A DNA stretch of 64,000 nucleotides from an uncultured Saprospiraceae bacterium. Lineage in GTDB: Bacteria; Bacteroidota; Bacteroidia; Chitinophagales; Saprospiraceae. Made by a program: the position numbers and the translations under genes. The notes under the pieces are model-generated. The model was not told the DNA's origin. It made no database searches and saw only the letters and a list, made by a program, of their open reading frames with translations. Location: the NCBI GenBank assembly GCA_938007965.1, contig CALLMH010000023.1:45944-109943 (forward strand). The letters are read 5' to 3'. Below, piece by piece: positions 44,290 to 53,007 of the stretch (position 1 is its first letter; every line of letters starts with the position of its first letter).

Positions 44290-45780
44290 TTAATATTTAG
44301 CTGACTTTCCTGTATTAGAACTATTCAATATAAAAGTTCTCAAATCATCATTGGCAGTTTTCAGGTCTTCTCTTCTGAGATACATCATGTGCCCACTTCT
44401 GTATCCTTTGAAGCTAAGTCTATCTTTCATTCTTCCACTTGGATCGATATTCCACATTGTGTATTTAGCATTAAAGTAAGTTGTAGCTCCATCGTAATAT
44501 CCAGATTGGAACATTACATTGAGATAAGGGTTCTGCGCCATAGCTTGTCTGAGATCATCTCTAGTATTGTCATTTTGCTTGTCCCATGGATGTACATCGC
44601 CAAACATAGCATAGGGAACGTCCGTTTTAAATTTCAATTCTTCTCTTATGTAATAATTAATCGCAGGAGTGAATGAGTGTAACCAAGACTTAAGCTCAGC
44701 ATTATAATCAGGACTATTACCAGCGGTGGATCTATCTAATCCGAGATATCGAGAATCCAATCGACCTACAGTATATCCACTTTCGTCTCTGAGTAGCTCT
44801 TTCCAAAAGAATCGAGTCGGTACATCAAGATTATGCTGCAAGATGGCCCTTTCAGAAATGGTAGAATAATAAGACATTTTTTTCGCTACTGAAGCACGTT
44901 CTTCTTCAGAGATAAAACCACCCTTGGCCAATGCTGGCATCAATGTATTTACCGCAAAATCTTCTACCTCTGGAATCACCTCCAAGAGGTCTTTATCTTG
45001 TAGTTCTCTGGGTAGTAAATCATGGTGCCAAGCTGTGGCTGCCATATAAGGGAGATTGAGAGCCGATGAAATTGCATTATCGGCTGCATAAGATTTATAA
45101 TCCGCTGGTGAGACTAATATGACCCCATTGAGGTACATCCACTGCTGATCTTGAAGTGCAAGTGCTAGTCCAGAGACCCTCGTCCCACCGTAGCTTTCAC
45201 CAATAAGATATTTGGGAGATAGCCATCTATTATTCCTGGTCATAAACGTTGTCAACCACTGTGCGAGATATTTTATATCTGCATTTATTCCAAAAAATTG
45301 TTTTCTATCTGCCGTCTTACCATCGTTTTCTATTAGTCTAGAGTAACCCGTATTGACAGGATTGATGAATACGATGTCCGCTACATCGAGTATAGAATAT
45401 GGATTTTCTTGTACTCCATAAGGTTGGACTGGGTATCCTTCTTCATCTATTTTCAGCACTTTTGGCCCCGTGTAGGCGATGTGCATCCAAACGGAAGCAG
45501 ACCCTGGACCTCCGTTAAATGAGATCACCAAAGGTCTATTCGCCACATCTCCGGGAAGATCTCTCTTGTAATAGGTGTAAAACAATGATGCAATCGGAAG
45601 ACCATCCGCAGACCACAGAGGCTGCGTGCCCGTCTCCGCGGTATACTTTATGACCTTACCATTTATCGTAGTCGAGTGCTTAGATTCTACCACAGTATCG
45701 ACGGGTAATGCCCGCTTTTCAGATTGTGCGTTTATTGTTATAGATGCTACTAAAAGGATAAAGAAGATTATATTTTTCAT
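44290..45780 (-). CDS. Secreted serine carboxypeptidase (peptidase S10)
   Basis: This 496-residue protein has a signal peptide (to 'TINAQS', about residue 20) and the S10 carboxypeptidase fold, an alpha/beta hydrolase. The oxyanion-hole motif is 'VISFNGGPGSASVWMHI', the nucleophile is Ser196 in 'YLIGESYGGTRV', the Asp is about residue 430 in 'QSGYYDGATTYF' and the His about 464 in 'KGYRSGHMMYLRREDL'. It would remove C-terminal residues from peptides outside the cytoplasm. It stands alone, divergent from pth. Confidence 0.92.
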   Translation of the reverse strand: MKNIIFFILLVASITINAQSEKRALPVDTVVESKHSTTINGKVIKYTAETGTQPLWSADGLPIASLFYTYYKRDLPGDVANRPLVISFNGGPGSASVWMHIAYTGPKVLKIDEEGYPVQPYGVQENPYSILDVADIVFINPVNTGYSRLIENDGKTADRKQFFGINADIKYLAQWLTTFMTRNNRWLSPKYLIGESYGGTRVSGLALALQDQQWMYLNGVILVSPADYKSYAADNAISSALNLPYMAATAWHHDLLPRELQDKDLLEVIPEVEDFAVNTLMPALAKGGFISEEERASVAKKMSYYSTISERAILQHNLDVPTRFFWKELLRDESGYTVGRLDSRYLGLDRSTAGNSPDYNAELKSWLHSFTPAINYYIREELKFKTDVPYAMFGDVHPWDKQNDNTRDDLRQAMAQNPYLNVMFQSGYYDGATTYFNAKYTMWNIDPSGRMKDRLSFKGYRSGHMMYLRREDLKTANDDLRTFILNSSNTGKSAKY

Positions 45781-45842
45781 GAGTTGGAGGTTTTATTGTT
45801 GTAATTTATAAAATTGTAGAACAAATAAGATTAAAAAATCAA

Positions 45843-45850
45843 TACTTTTG
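45843..45850 (+). promoter_or_regulatory. -7 box directly before pth
   Basis: TACTTTTG matches TAnnTTTG exactly and ends 4 bases before the ATG of pth. If used, transcription would start at or near the start codon, giving an almost leaderless mRNA. No TTG lies 19-21 bases upstream; the nearest is 26 bases away. Confidence 0.45.
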
Positions 45851-45854
45851 CCAA

Positions 45855-46481
45855 ATGATGGAATGGTTACGAAAGTTATTCGCTTTTAATAAAGAAGAAG
45901 TAATAGAAATAGAAGATCCAATGAAGTACCTCATAGTAGGCTTAGGAAATATAGGTGATAAATACGATAATACGAGACATAATATTGGTTTTGATGTGGT
46001 GGATTATCTCGCCGAAAACCATGAAGGAAAATGGAAGACTGATACGCTAGGTGATGTGTGTGAGATTAAGCATAAAGGAAGAACACTTGTATTGCTGAAG
46101 CCCTCCACGTATATGAATCGAAGTGGTAAGGCAGTAAATTACTGGATGAATAAAAAGAAAATCCAAAGAGATAATTTACTAGTTATCGTCGATGATTTAC
46201 ACTTAGAACTAGGCAAGCTCAGGCTTCGTGCCAAAGGTAGTGACGGAGGTCATAATGGACTAAAGGACATACAGCAGGTGCTCGGTGGCAACAAATATCC
46301 TAGATTAAAATTTGGAATAGGAAATGACTTCCGACCAGGTCAGCAAGTAGAGTTCGTACTCGGCAAATGGACAGCAGAAGAAAAGTTGAAGCTCGAAAAA
46401 CTGATAAAAAAAGCTGCAGAAGCTAGCAAGAGTTTCGCAACTATCGGCATCAAATACGCCATGGAACAGTTTAATAGATAA
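45855..46481 (+). CDS. pth: Peptidyl-tRNA hydrolase
   Basis: This 208-residue enzyme releases tRNA from peptidyl-tRNA that drops off the ribosome. The core begins at about residue 23 with 'MKYLIVGLGNIGDKYDNTRH' (catalytic His in NTRHN), followed by 'LLKPSTYMNRSGKAV' and 'VDDLHLELGKLRLRAKGSDG' with 'GGHNGLKDI'. The 22-residue acidic N-terminal extension (MMEWLRKLFAFNKEEV) is a variant I recall in Bacteroidota; a start at the internal Met is possible but the -7 box just upstream fits the longer form. It converges with the plug gene 12 bases away. Confidence 0.96.
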   Translation: MMEWLRKLFAFNKEEVIEIEDPMKYLIVGLGNIGDKYDNTRHNIGFDVVDYLAENHEGKWKTDTLGDVCEIKHKGRTLVLLKPSTYMNRSGKAVNYWMNKKKIQRDNLLVIVDDLHLELGKLRLRAKGSDGGHNGLKDIQQVLGGNKYPRLKFGIGNDFRPGQQVEFVLGKWTAEEKLKLEKLIKKAAEASKSFATIGIKYAMEQFNR

Positions 46482-46493
46482 ATATCCGCAGGG

Positions 46494-47765
46494 CTAGAAT
46501 GCATTAGAATTAAAGCTGTAATAACCAACGAGTCTATCATACCTGCCTCCAGGCACCTGAAGATATACGAGAACTTGGTACATATTCTCCGCATCGGCCC
46601 AGCTACCCTCAATAGGAGCAGGATCTAACTTACCATCGACATCTACAGCATAGAAGAAATCATAATATCCCTGCTTAAGAAGTACTTCGCCTACGTACAC
46701 CTCTCTATCCTCATAGTACCTCATTCTGTACATCTCATCAGGTTTCCAATCTGTGAATCCACCAGTTATATATACTTCTTCTTCCAGTTCTTCAGATTCT
46801 AGTGTGAATATGACTTTAGCATAATCACCACCGACGTGATCTGTCCCTACGTCTTTATTTTGGATTACGAATCGTCCATTGGCATCCGGGACAGTTGTAT
46901 AATTGGCATCTCGTCTAGGTCTTCCGAGATCTAGCAATACATCAGTACCATATGCATTTAGATCTATAGAATTGACTCCAATCGAGGTAAAATCTAATGT
47001 CCGTATATCTGCAGGTCTAAACTCTTTGTAGGCAGGAAACGATACGAGTCCTGTATTATCAATCGTCATTTCGTCTCCTACTGTAAATTTCGGATTGAGG
47101 TTCTCCAATGCGGTATCCCATCTATAGTTTTGGATCACGGTTACGTAGACATTGTTGCGAGGATCTATAATCGGAAAATCTTTATTATTTACAAATAGAT
47201 CGAATTCATGGTGTGTTCTCAACTTAGATACATCAAGCGGTCGTCTTCCTTTTTGGATGACATTTACCTTCTTATCTACGACCATGAATCGCCTTGTGAT
47301 CACAGGTATTCTATCATCAAGATCCATCCCTTCATAGACTACTAACAAGTAATTACCAGAGATCGTCCACGTGAGGTCTTGATTCGGAAGTAATAATTTA
47401 TAATTTATATAAGGCACGAAGGTATTCACAGAAAATGCAGAATCATCAAGCTCCTCGTTTTGAAATCCTTCACTGTATTCTAACCTTTCCATATCTGTGA
47501 ATGCTGTCCAATCCTTATTGCAATGTATGATTTCATAAGAAAATTCCTTTTGCACATTATCTATATCGTCAAAAGAAAGAAATAGCTTTTGCCGGTTACC
47601 AAGGTGTACAATCGGAGGCTCTAATTGACTGCCCGTAGGATAAAAAGAAACTGATTTTATATTAGTTACATATACGTAATCTTCCATTATGATATCCTCA
47701 TATTGAGAATGAAGCTCACCGAAAGAAAAAATAGATAGAACGAAAAATAGAAAGTATGTCTTCAT
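46494..47765 (-). CDS. Type IX secretion system plug protein
   Basis: This protein (about 423 residues from the chosen start) belongs to the DUF5103/T9SS plug family. In the known structure the plug closes the periplasmic mouth of the SprA barrel. A signal peptide (MKTYFLFFVLSIFSFGELHS) is followed by 'KSVSFYPTGSQLEPPIVHLG', 'FSYEIIHCNKDWTAFTDMER' and a C-terminal region with 'YDFFYAVDVDGKLDPAPIEG'. The ATG at 47765 is preferred because it places the signal peptide first; an upstream ATG would add 35 residues without function. The gene is unlinked to sprA, about 8 kb away, but in the same window. Confidence 0.9.
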   Translation of the reverse strand: MKTYFLFFVLSIFSFGELHSQYEDIIMEDYVYVTNIKSVSFYPTGSQLEPPIVHLGNRQKLFLSFDDIDNVQKEFSYEIIHCNKDWTAFTDMERLEYSEGFQNEELDDSAFSVNTFVPYINYKLLLPNQDLTWTISGNYLLVVYEGMDLDDRIPVITRRFMVVDKKVNVIQKGRRPLDVSKLRTHHEFDLFVNNKDFPIIDPRNNVYVTVIQNYRWDTALENLNPKFTVGDEMTIDNTGLVSFPAYKEFRPADIRTLDFTSIGVNSIDLNAYGTDVLLDLGRPRRDANYTTVPDANGRFVIQNKDVGTDHVGGDYAKVIFTLESEELEEEVYITGGFTDWKPDEMYRMRYYEDREVYVGEVLLKQGYYDFFYAVDVDGKLDPAPIEGSWADAENMYQVLVYLQVPGGRYDRLVGYYSFNSNAF

Positions 47766-47885
47766 CAAAATTATTGCATTTGTAAGTGGCAATTTACTAT
47801 TACCAATATATAAACTGTGTATGCCGTAAAATGTATTGTTAAAATAATGCAAAGATTTACAGTAAAACATAAAAAATACTAACGT

Positions 47886-47917
47886 AAAAAGAGCAACTCC
47901 AATCTTGAAGTTGCTCT
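47886..47917 (-). terminator. Terminator of the DUF805 gene
   Basis: On the minus strand AGAGCAACT (47909-47917) pairs with AGTTGCTCT (47890-47898) over 9 bases with a 10-base loop and is followed by a short T-run (47886-47890). It lies about 30 bases after the DUF805 stop codon. On the plus strand a T-run follows after a few bases, so it may work both ways. Confidence 0.75.
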
Positions 47918-47945
47918 ATCTGCATTTTTTCCTGAATAATAACTA

Positions 47946-48314
47946 TTACAATAACTGATCATCTAAGACTTCAGAATCTCTTAGTGCAGACTCATTCTTG
48001 GGGTCTGGTCCGAATCTGTTAGGCCCTACGTCACCAGGACTTACTGCTAAGTACAAATTATAAAATGGAATCAACATAAACCAGCCGCTTTTACCTACAT
48101 CATGCATTCTTCTGCAAGCTGCAGCAATACTTGGTATAATAAAACCAAAAGTAGCAATCATAGAAAAGATACCTATTCCTAGAATCCCATCAATAAATCC
48201 GCCTATAAATCCAGCTATCAAAGTAAATAAATAAAAGTACCAATACTCCGAACGTCTTGCTCTACCTTCAAATGTAGCGTACAGTTTCAGACATTTAGTT
48301 ACATAATAAATCAT
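47946..48314 (-). CDS. DUF805 family membrane protein
   Basis: This 122-residue inner-membrane protein has the DUF805 features: an N-terminal 'YATFEGRARRSEYWYFYLF', three to four hydrophobic segments and 'AAACRRMHDVGKSGWFMLIP' followed by 'FYNLYLAV'. The C-terminus has 'DVGPNRFGPDPKN', also typical. Function is unknown for the family. It stands alone with its own terminator. Confidence 0.93.
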   Translation of the reverse strand: MIYYVTKCLKLYATFEGRARRSEYWYFYLFTLIAGFIGGFIDGILGIGIFSMIATFGFIIPSIAAACRRMHDVGKSGWFMLIPFYNLYLAVSPGDVGPNRFGPDPKNESALRDSEVLDDQLL

Positions 48315-48723
48315 AGTTTTTTGTTTTGTAGTTAATTAATTGCTCGATATAAATATATACAAATATATCCAACCACAAAATCGAAAGCCATTATTAAATG
48401 TATTTCTCGATGTCGTTTTCAATATTTTTACTTGAAATCTAATTTTTATTGCAGAAACGTGTAAACTGCCTGCATCACTTTATGAAGTTGACCAAAATTT
48501 TTATAAAAAAATTAGAAATTGAAAAGGCTACTTATTATTCATTTATTTAGTTTCCAATTTTTTAAAATCAAAAACGGAATCAGAGAATATCGAGGATTTA
48601 ACATTTCATCAAGTAACTTCTAAGTTATTATCAAGTCAAAGAATTAATTATCATATTTGAACTGATTTTCTCAATAAAAAAAGTGATTGGAGAAATTACA
48701 GAAAAAACAAAATTTTAAAACGT
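48315..48723. other. AT-rich intergenic region, no gene
   Basis: This divergent gap between DUF805 and DUF4197 genes is very AT-rich. I see no open frame, tRNA or clear hairpin. CATATTTG (48652-48659) is one base off the -7 consensus and could serve the DUF4197 gene. Confidence 0.4.
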
Positions 48724-49422
48724 ATGAAAAAGATATATCTATTTTTATTGCCACTGTTTCTAATCTCATGTGACCCAGCTGACTTCCAAAAAGCGATGGA
48801 TACGCTCAATACAGTAACCAATACTGATGTAGCCAATGGCCTCAAGCAAGCACTCAACTTTGGAGTAGATGACAGTGTACAGTTTCTATCAAAAGAAAAT
48901 GGATACTATGCCTCTGCCTATAAAATACTACTACCCGAAGAAGCACGAAAAGTAACGGACAAACTCAAGTTTATCCCAGGATTCCAAAATATAGAAGAAG
49001 AACTGATCAAGAGATTAAACAAAGGTGCTGAAGATGCAGCTTCGAAAGCAGGCCCCATCTTCTTCAGTGCCATCAAAACGATGTCATTTGATGATGCTAT
49101 GAATATACTCATGGGACCTAAAGATGCCGCAACTACTTATCTCAATAATAAAACATACGATGGACTTTATGGAGAATTTAATCCTATCATAGATCAGTCT
49201 CTATCAAAATTTAACGTGCAAGATTACTGGGCACAGGCAGTAGATAAATACAACCAGATTCCATTTATAACTAAAGTAAATCCTGATCTAAAAGACTACG
49301 TGACCACTGAAGCATTAAAGGGTCTCTTCTCTCTCGTAGCTAAAAAAGAACTAGGAATCAGAGAAGATGTATCACAACGATCTACAGATTTATTGAAAAA
49401 AGTATTTGCAAAACAGGACTAA
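48724..49422 (+). CDS. DUF4197 lipoprotein
   Basis: This 232-residue protein has a lipoprotein signal peptide with the lipobox 'FLISCDPAD' (Cys about 16) and an all-helical body fitting DUF4197: 'ANGLKQALNFGVDDSVQFLS', 'KAGPIFFSAIKTMSFDDAMN', 'GPKDAATTYLNNKTYDGLYG' and 'VTTEALKGLFSLVAKKELGI'. It is probably anchored in the outer membrane. No function is known to me. It stands alone and is followed by hairpins and a dispersed repeat. Confidence 0.9.
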   Translation: MKKIYLFLLPLFLISCDPADFQKAMDTLNTVTNTDVANGLKQALNFGVDDSVQFLSKENGYYASAYKILLPEEARKVTDKLKFIPGFQNIEEELIKRLNKGAEDAASKAGPIFFSAIKTMSFDDAMNILMGPKDAATTYLNNKTYDGLYGEFNPIIDQSLSKFNVQDYWAQAVDKYNQIPFITKVNPDLKDYVTTEALKGLFSLVAKKELGIREDVSQRSTDLLKKVFAKQD

Positions 49423-49490
49423 TATTGTGAGATAGAGATTTGCTGGATCGCCTTGTGACATTGGCCGAGCAAATTTATTTGAAATAAGTA

Positions 49491-49525
49491 TAAAGCTTCT
49501 TGATCAAATTGATTAGGGAGCTTTA
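49491..49525 (+). repeat. Hairpin in the DUF4197/M23 convergent gap
   Basis: TAAAGCTTCTTGATCAA (49491-49507) and TTGATTAGGGAGCTTTA (49509-49525) pair over 17 bases with three G-U wobbles, apart from the innermost loop bases. It has no T-run. A shorter ATTTGCT/AGCAAAT stem lies just before it. Both sit between the DUF4197 stop codon and repeat copy F. Confidence 0.55.
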
Positions 49526-49527
49526 CT

Positions 49528-49572
49528 GGGATATACCGAAATACAGGATATTCTTATTCACTACCCTTTTTA
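49528..49572 (+). repeat. Dispersed intergenic repeat, copy F
   Basis: This partial copy has 'ATACCGAAATACAGGATATT' (49532-49551) followed by 'CTTATTCACTACCC', matching the first part of copies C and G and ending where the others continue with 'AGACTATGACAG'. It lies in a convergent gap, 7 bases from the M23 gene stop codon. Confidence 0.55.
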
Positions 49573-49578
49573 CATGTA

Positions 49579-51309
49579 TTAGTTTCTAAAATCTCTTTCC
49601 CAGAGCGTAACATTTCCTACTGCGTCCTCGACTCTCAGTTTGATAGAGTGGTCGCCCATGGGTATATCTTCTAGTGGCACGATTAGCACATTACCCAAAC
49701 TCTTAAGAGAAGCGATCGTCCACATACCGTCTATATATACATCATATTTGACATCATCGGCGTATCCTGCGGATTCATAATTGTCATATATTGCAAATCG
49801 GAAATAGGGTTTTCCGACCGCATTCTTGAGAAAACTGCCTACTTCGATAACTGGTGGTATCGTATCTATCTCAACGCTGTAGTCTCCTAGTGCACCAATT
49901 CTTACTCTGAGACTATCATTTTCCACATATCCTCCATAGGATGACTTACCGTCATATACGAGCACTACCTTATCGTGCAGCGTAGTATCTGCAATACCTA
50001 TCATAGGGATACTGACTATCGGATAGTTAAATAATGGCTGAGTATTATCATTCAATTTGAAAGCGATCCGGTCATTAGATATGCTTTCTTCATAATTAAG
50101 GTACGTATTTCTATCTAGCGCATTTGATGGAAAATAAATATTACACGAACCCAATTTCACTCTCTTTGCTTCTCCTTGTTTCAAGTACTTCTGAAATACG
50201 GGCTGCAGTATCTCCCCTTCTTTAGCATCTCTCCTTCTTAGATTACAAGTATATTTTGTTGTATTGCCTAAGTAGTCTTTGATGATAAATTCAACTTTTC
50301 GGGATCTATTTTTGTATAGCTTGATTTCTCCGGATTGGATTACTTCTGGATAGAATTCTAATTCGTTGCCAGGAGAGATATAGCACTTAGTCAGTGTTCG
50401 GTTGTTTTGTTTTTTCTCAGTATAATCTATATGACTATTTATAAACTTACTATGGTGAAAACCTACCCTATCCATCACGTGACGGTAATAAGTAGTATCA
50501 TCTACTCGCATTTCTATCGTATAAATACCGTTTTTATTTGATGCCCCGTCCATGAGATCAAATGTCTGGATAGCCATGCCCGCTCTCCAAGCTGGCACCT
50601 CGAATGTGACCACCTTATTCTTTGTCTTGTTATTTATAGGTTGTGATTTGGACCATATTTTGATATGTTCATTATTGAGCCCGTGAGCTTCGACTGCATA
50701 GAGGAGTGGAGGTCGAGTGTCATCAGGACCAATATTATGCAAATATGGATTTTCTGGCACCTCATTATCCGTCTTCCGTATCTCGAAGTGTAGATGAGGG
50801 CCATAAGACATTCCCGTATTCCCCATGAGTCCGATGGCTTCTCCCTGAGCAAATTGAAAATCTTCCTTCTCTGGATAGATATCTATTTCATATGACTTAT
50901 TCTTAATTTGGCGGTCAGAAATGAAAGCTTGCAACTTGGGGGCGAACTTCTGAAGATGTGCGTATACAGTAGTGAATCCATTAGGATGATCTAAGTATAA
51001 TACTTGTCCATAGCCAGCTCTTTGGATTTTTATCCTAGACACATAACCTGATGCAGAAGCTCGGATAGTATCTCCTTCCTCTCCTCGGCTGCTCTTGATA
51101 TCTATGCCCGCATGGAAGTGATTTGACCGCAATTCGCCAAATGAACCCGCGAGTCTAATCTTATGATCTACGGGAGAAATGAATGACTCTTGTACAATCA
51201 GGCTATCCTGCCCATGGCATATAGAAGGAATACAAAATGCTATACAAACAAATAACAATCCGCTGCAGCTACTCACCCAAAGACCCCACTTATTTAATTT
51301 CCTTCCCAA
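49579..51309 (-). CDS. Secreted M23 family metallopeptidase
   Basis: This 576-residue protein has a signal peptide (to 'SICHGQD', about residue 35) and an N-terminal LytM/M23 domain. Zinc ligands are visible in 'NHFHAGIDIKSSRGEEGDTI' (His and Asp) and 'MSYGPHLHFEIRK' (HxH), with 'TVYAHLQKF' between them. About 350 residues of beta-rich sequence follow, with the pattern of an Ig-like or sugar-binding C-terminal part. It probably cuts peptidoglycan cross-links or surface proteins in the periplasm. Its start overlaps the 3' end of meaB by 16 bases. Confidence 0.92.
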   Translation of the reverse strand: MGRKLNKWGLWVSSCSGLLFVCIAFCIPSICHGQDSLIVQESFISPVDHKIRLAGSFGELRSNHFHAGIDIKSSRGEEGDTIRASASGYVSRIKIQRAGYGQVLYLDHPNGFTTVYAHLQKFAPKLQAFISDRQIKNKSYEIDIYPEKEDFQFAQGEAIGLMGNTGMSYGPHLHFEIRKTDNEVPENPYLHNIGPDDTRPPLLYAVEAHGLNNEHIKIWSKSQPINNKTKNKVVTFEVPAWRAGMAIQTFDLMDGASNKNGIYTIEMRVDDTTYYRHVMDRVGFHHSKFINSHIDYTEKKQNNRTLTKCYISPGNELEFYPEVIQSGEIKLYKNRSRKVEFIIKDYLGNTTKYTCNLRRRDAKEGEILQPVFQKYLKQGEAKRVKLGSCNIYFPSNALDRNTYLNYEESISNDRIAFKLNDNTQPLFNYPIVSIPMIGIADTTLHDKVVLVYDGKSSYGGYVENDSLRVRIGALGDYSVEIDTIPPVIEVGSFLKNAVGKPYFRFAIYDNYESAGYADDVKYDVYIDGMWTIASLKSLGNVLIVPLEDIPMGDHSIKLRVEDAVGNVTLWERDFRN

Positions 51310-52352
51310 TGCTTTCTATTCTTACTAAATTCATGAAAATCAGCATCTATTTTACTGCTTATCTTGTGTAATATTTCGAATACCGTTTCTCCTTCTGATC
51401 CACTTACTGTATGAAAATGTTCGTCAAGCGAAAATAATTCCTCAGCCCGTTGCATCATTTTTATTCTTACTTGATTGGCGATCCATTTTTGTTCTTGCTG
51501 AATTCTATTTTTTTCGAAGTGACCTTTGGACTTGCTTTGTGCGACAAAACGTTCTATCTGTGACCATACATTATCAATACGCTCTTTTTTCAATGAAGAG
51601 CACAGGGTTACGGGCACATTCCACCCTTCCAGCTCGTGAGGAAATAATCTGACCGCAGAGGCGAAGTCTTTTTTACTTTTTTCGGCTATAAGTCTACTGT
51701 CACCGTCATACTTATTGATCACTAGAAGATCTGCCAACTCTACAACTCCACGCTTGATTCCTTGTACTCCATCACCACCACCGGGCAATAATAATAGCAA
51801 ATAACAATCTACCAAGTGCGCTAATTCTGTTTCTGACTGACCTACACCTACAGACTCTACGAGGATTATCTCATATCCCGCAGCTTCACAAAGTGCGATT
51901 GATTCTTTGGTAGCTCGAGCTACGCCACCCAGCACATTGGCTGAAGCAGTAGGTCTGACGAATGCCTTACTATCTAAAGAGAGTGTAGACATCCTGGTCT
52001 TATCGCCCAATATACTGCCTTGGCTCTTAGTACTACTAGGGTCTATCGCTAGCACTGCCACTTTCTTACCCGCCGAAGTCAGTAAAGAACCCAATGCTTC
52101 TATGAAGGTACTCTTCCCCGCCCCAGGACTTCCTGTTATGCCTATGCGTATAGTTTTGGCATCATCAGAGGTATTGATTTCATTTAAGACTTGATCGCCA
52201 ACTAATCTATGCTCAGGATTTCTACTTTCGATTAGAGTAAGTATCTCACTAAGTATAAATCTATCCTCACCTTTTAGGCCAATGAGGTATTCATCTACTG
52301 TCCGTAGTGCTTTCGGTTTTAGTTTTAAATTTGGGTTGATCCCTTTGCCCAT
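51294..52352 (-). CDS. meaB: Methylmalonyl-CoA mutase-associated GTPase MeaB (ArgK family)
   Basis: This 352-residue G3E GTPase has the P-loop 'IGITGSPGAGKSTFIEALGS' (residues 70-89), 'VLAIDPSSTKSQGSILGDKT' with the switch residues, 'IILVESVGVGQSETELAHLV' and the NKxD motif 'LLVINKYDGD'. MeaB loads and protects adenosylcobalamin in methylmalonyl-CoA mutase. The mutase genes are not in this window. It is followed by the M23 gene with an overlap and preceded by a long gene-free stretch. Confidence 0.95.
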   Translation of the reverse strand: MGKGINPNLKLKPKALRTVDEYLIGLKGEDRFILSEILTLIESRNPEHRLVGDQVLNEINTSDDAKTIRIGITGSPGAGKSTFIEALGSLLTSAGKKVAVLAIDPSSTKSQGSILGDKTRMSTLSLDSKAFVRPTASANVLGGVARATKESIALCEAAGYEIILVESVGVGQSETELAHLVDCYLLLLLPGGGDGVQGIKRGVVELADLLVINKYDGDSRLIAEKSKKDFASAVRLFPHELEGWNVPVTLCSSLKKERIDNVWSQIERFVAQSKSKGHFEKNRIQQEQKWIANQVRIKMMQRAEELFSLDEHFHTVSGSEGETVFEILHKISSKIDADFHEFSKNRKHWEGN

Positions 52353-52499
52353 TGTATTCGTGTATCTCTTTTCGGCTATAAAAGTAGTCCTAAAACCTGA
52401 ACAGACTCTTAAAAAGTATATAGAAATTCTTAATTAAGTACTAAAGATGAAAATCTAGGATGTATTGCGCTATAAACTATCGTAATTGAAGCAAGAAAA

Positions 52500-52560
52500 G
52501 GTGGTCGGACATTATTTATTCACTAATTAATGCTTCTCTCTTATTTCCGACCACCGTTTT
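52500..52560 (+). terminator. Orphan bidirectional hairpin with T-runs
   Basis: GGTGGTCGGA (52500-52509) and TCCGACCACC (52546-52555) form a perfect 10-base-pair stem around a 36-base loop, followed by GTTTTT on the plus strand and by TTTTCTT on the minus strand. Neither neighbour gene ends here, since both start in this gap, so the transcript it would stop is unknown. Confidence 0.5.
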
Positions 52561-52595
52561 TCATAATATTTATCTTTTCTTTTCTTGAGGTAGCG

Positions 52596-52740
52596 TTATT
52601 CCGAATATAGAACATCCTTTTATTCACTTGACTATGACAGCCTTACTTCAGAAAAGATTGCCCCTCTTTTGGAGACTATCGATTTAAAAACCACATCATC
52701 ATACAATTGCATGGCTCTCCTTATTTCTGAACTACCCGAG
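52596..52740 (+). repeat. Dispersed intergenic repeat, copy G
   Basis: This full copy has 'GTTATTCCGAATATAGAACA', 'TTGACTATGACAGCCTTACT' (52628-52647), 'TCAGAAAAGATTGCCCCT', a variable AT-rich middle and 'TTATTTCTGAACTACCCGA'. It matches copy B in order and length. It is the only copy found in a divergent gap. Confidence 0.75.
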
Positions 52741-53007
52741 ATAAAGATAAATAGATGTTTTATTTAAAATGCAACTTAACAAGTTTGGATAGAAAACGTT
52801 ACTAATCTATTAATTCATCTATTTTTTGGTACAAATCTTTACGAATTACGTATAATAGTGGAAGAATAGTTTGTAACCCGGTAGTAGTCGACCATAAAGA
52901 AGAGTTACAAAATTATCCAATTAATAAATGATTATCAAGTACTTATACCAGAACTGGAAACTTTTCAGTTCTTATTAGCGTACATTATAGCGTAATGAAG
53001 GAATACT

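Larger units (their letters stand above)
52353..53007. other. 655-base divergent gap with hairpins and a repeat
   Basis: No gene is seen in this gap. It holds a bidirectional terminator-like hairpin (52500-52560), repeat copy G (52596-52740), and two stem-loops close to the OmpA-like gene: TTTGTAAC/GTTACAAA (52870-52877, 52904-52911) and AGAACTG/CAGTTCT (52950-52956, 52966-52972). The last two would lie in the 5' leader of that gene. Confidence 0.5.
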
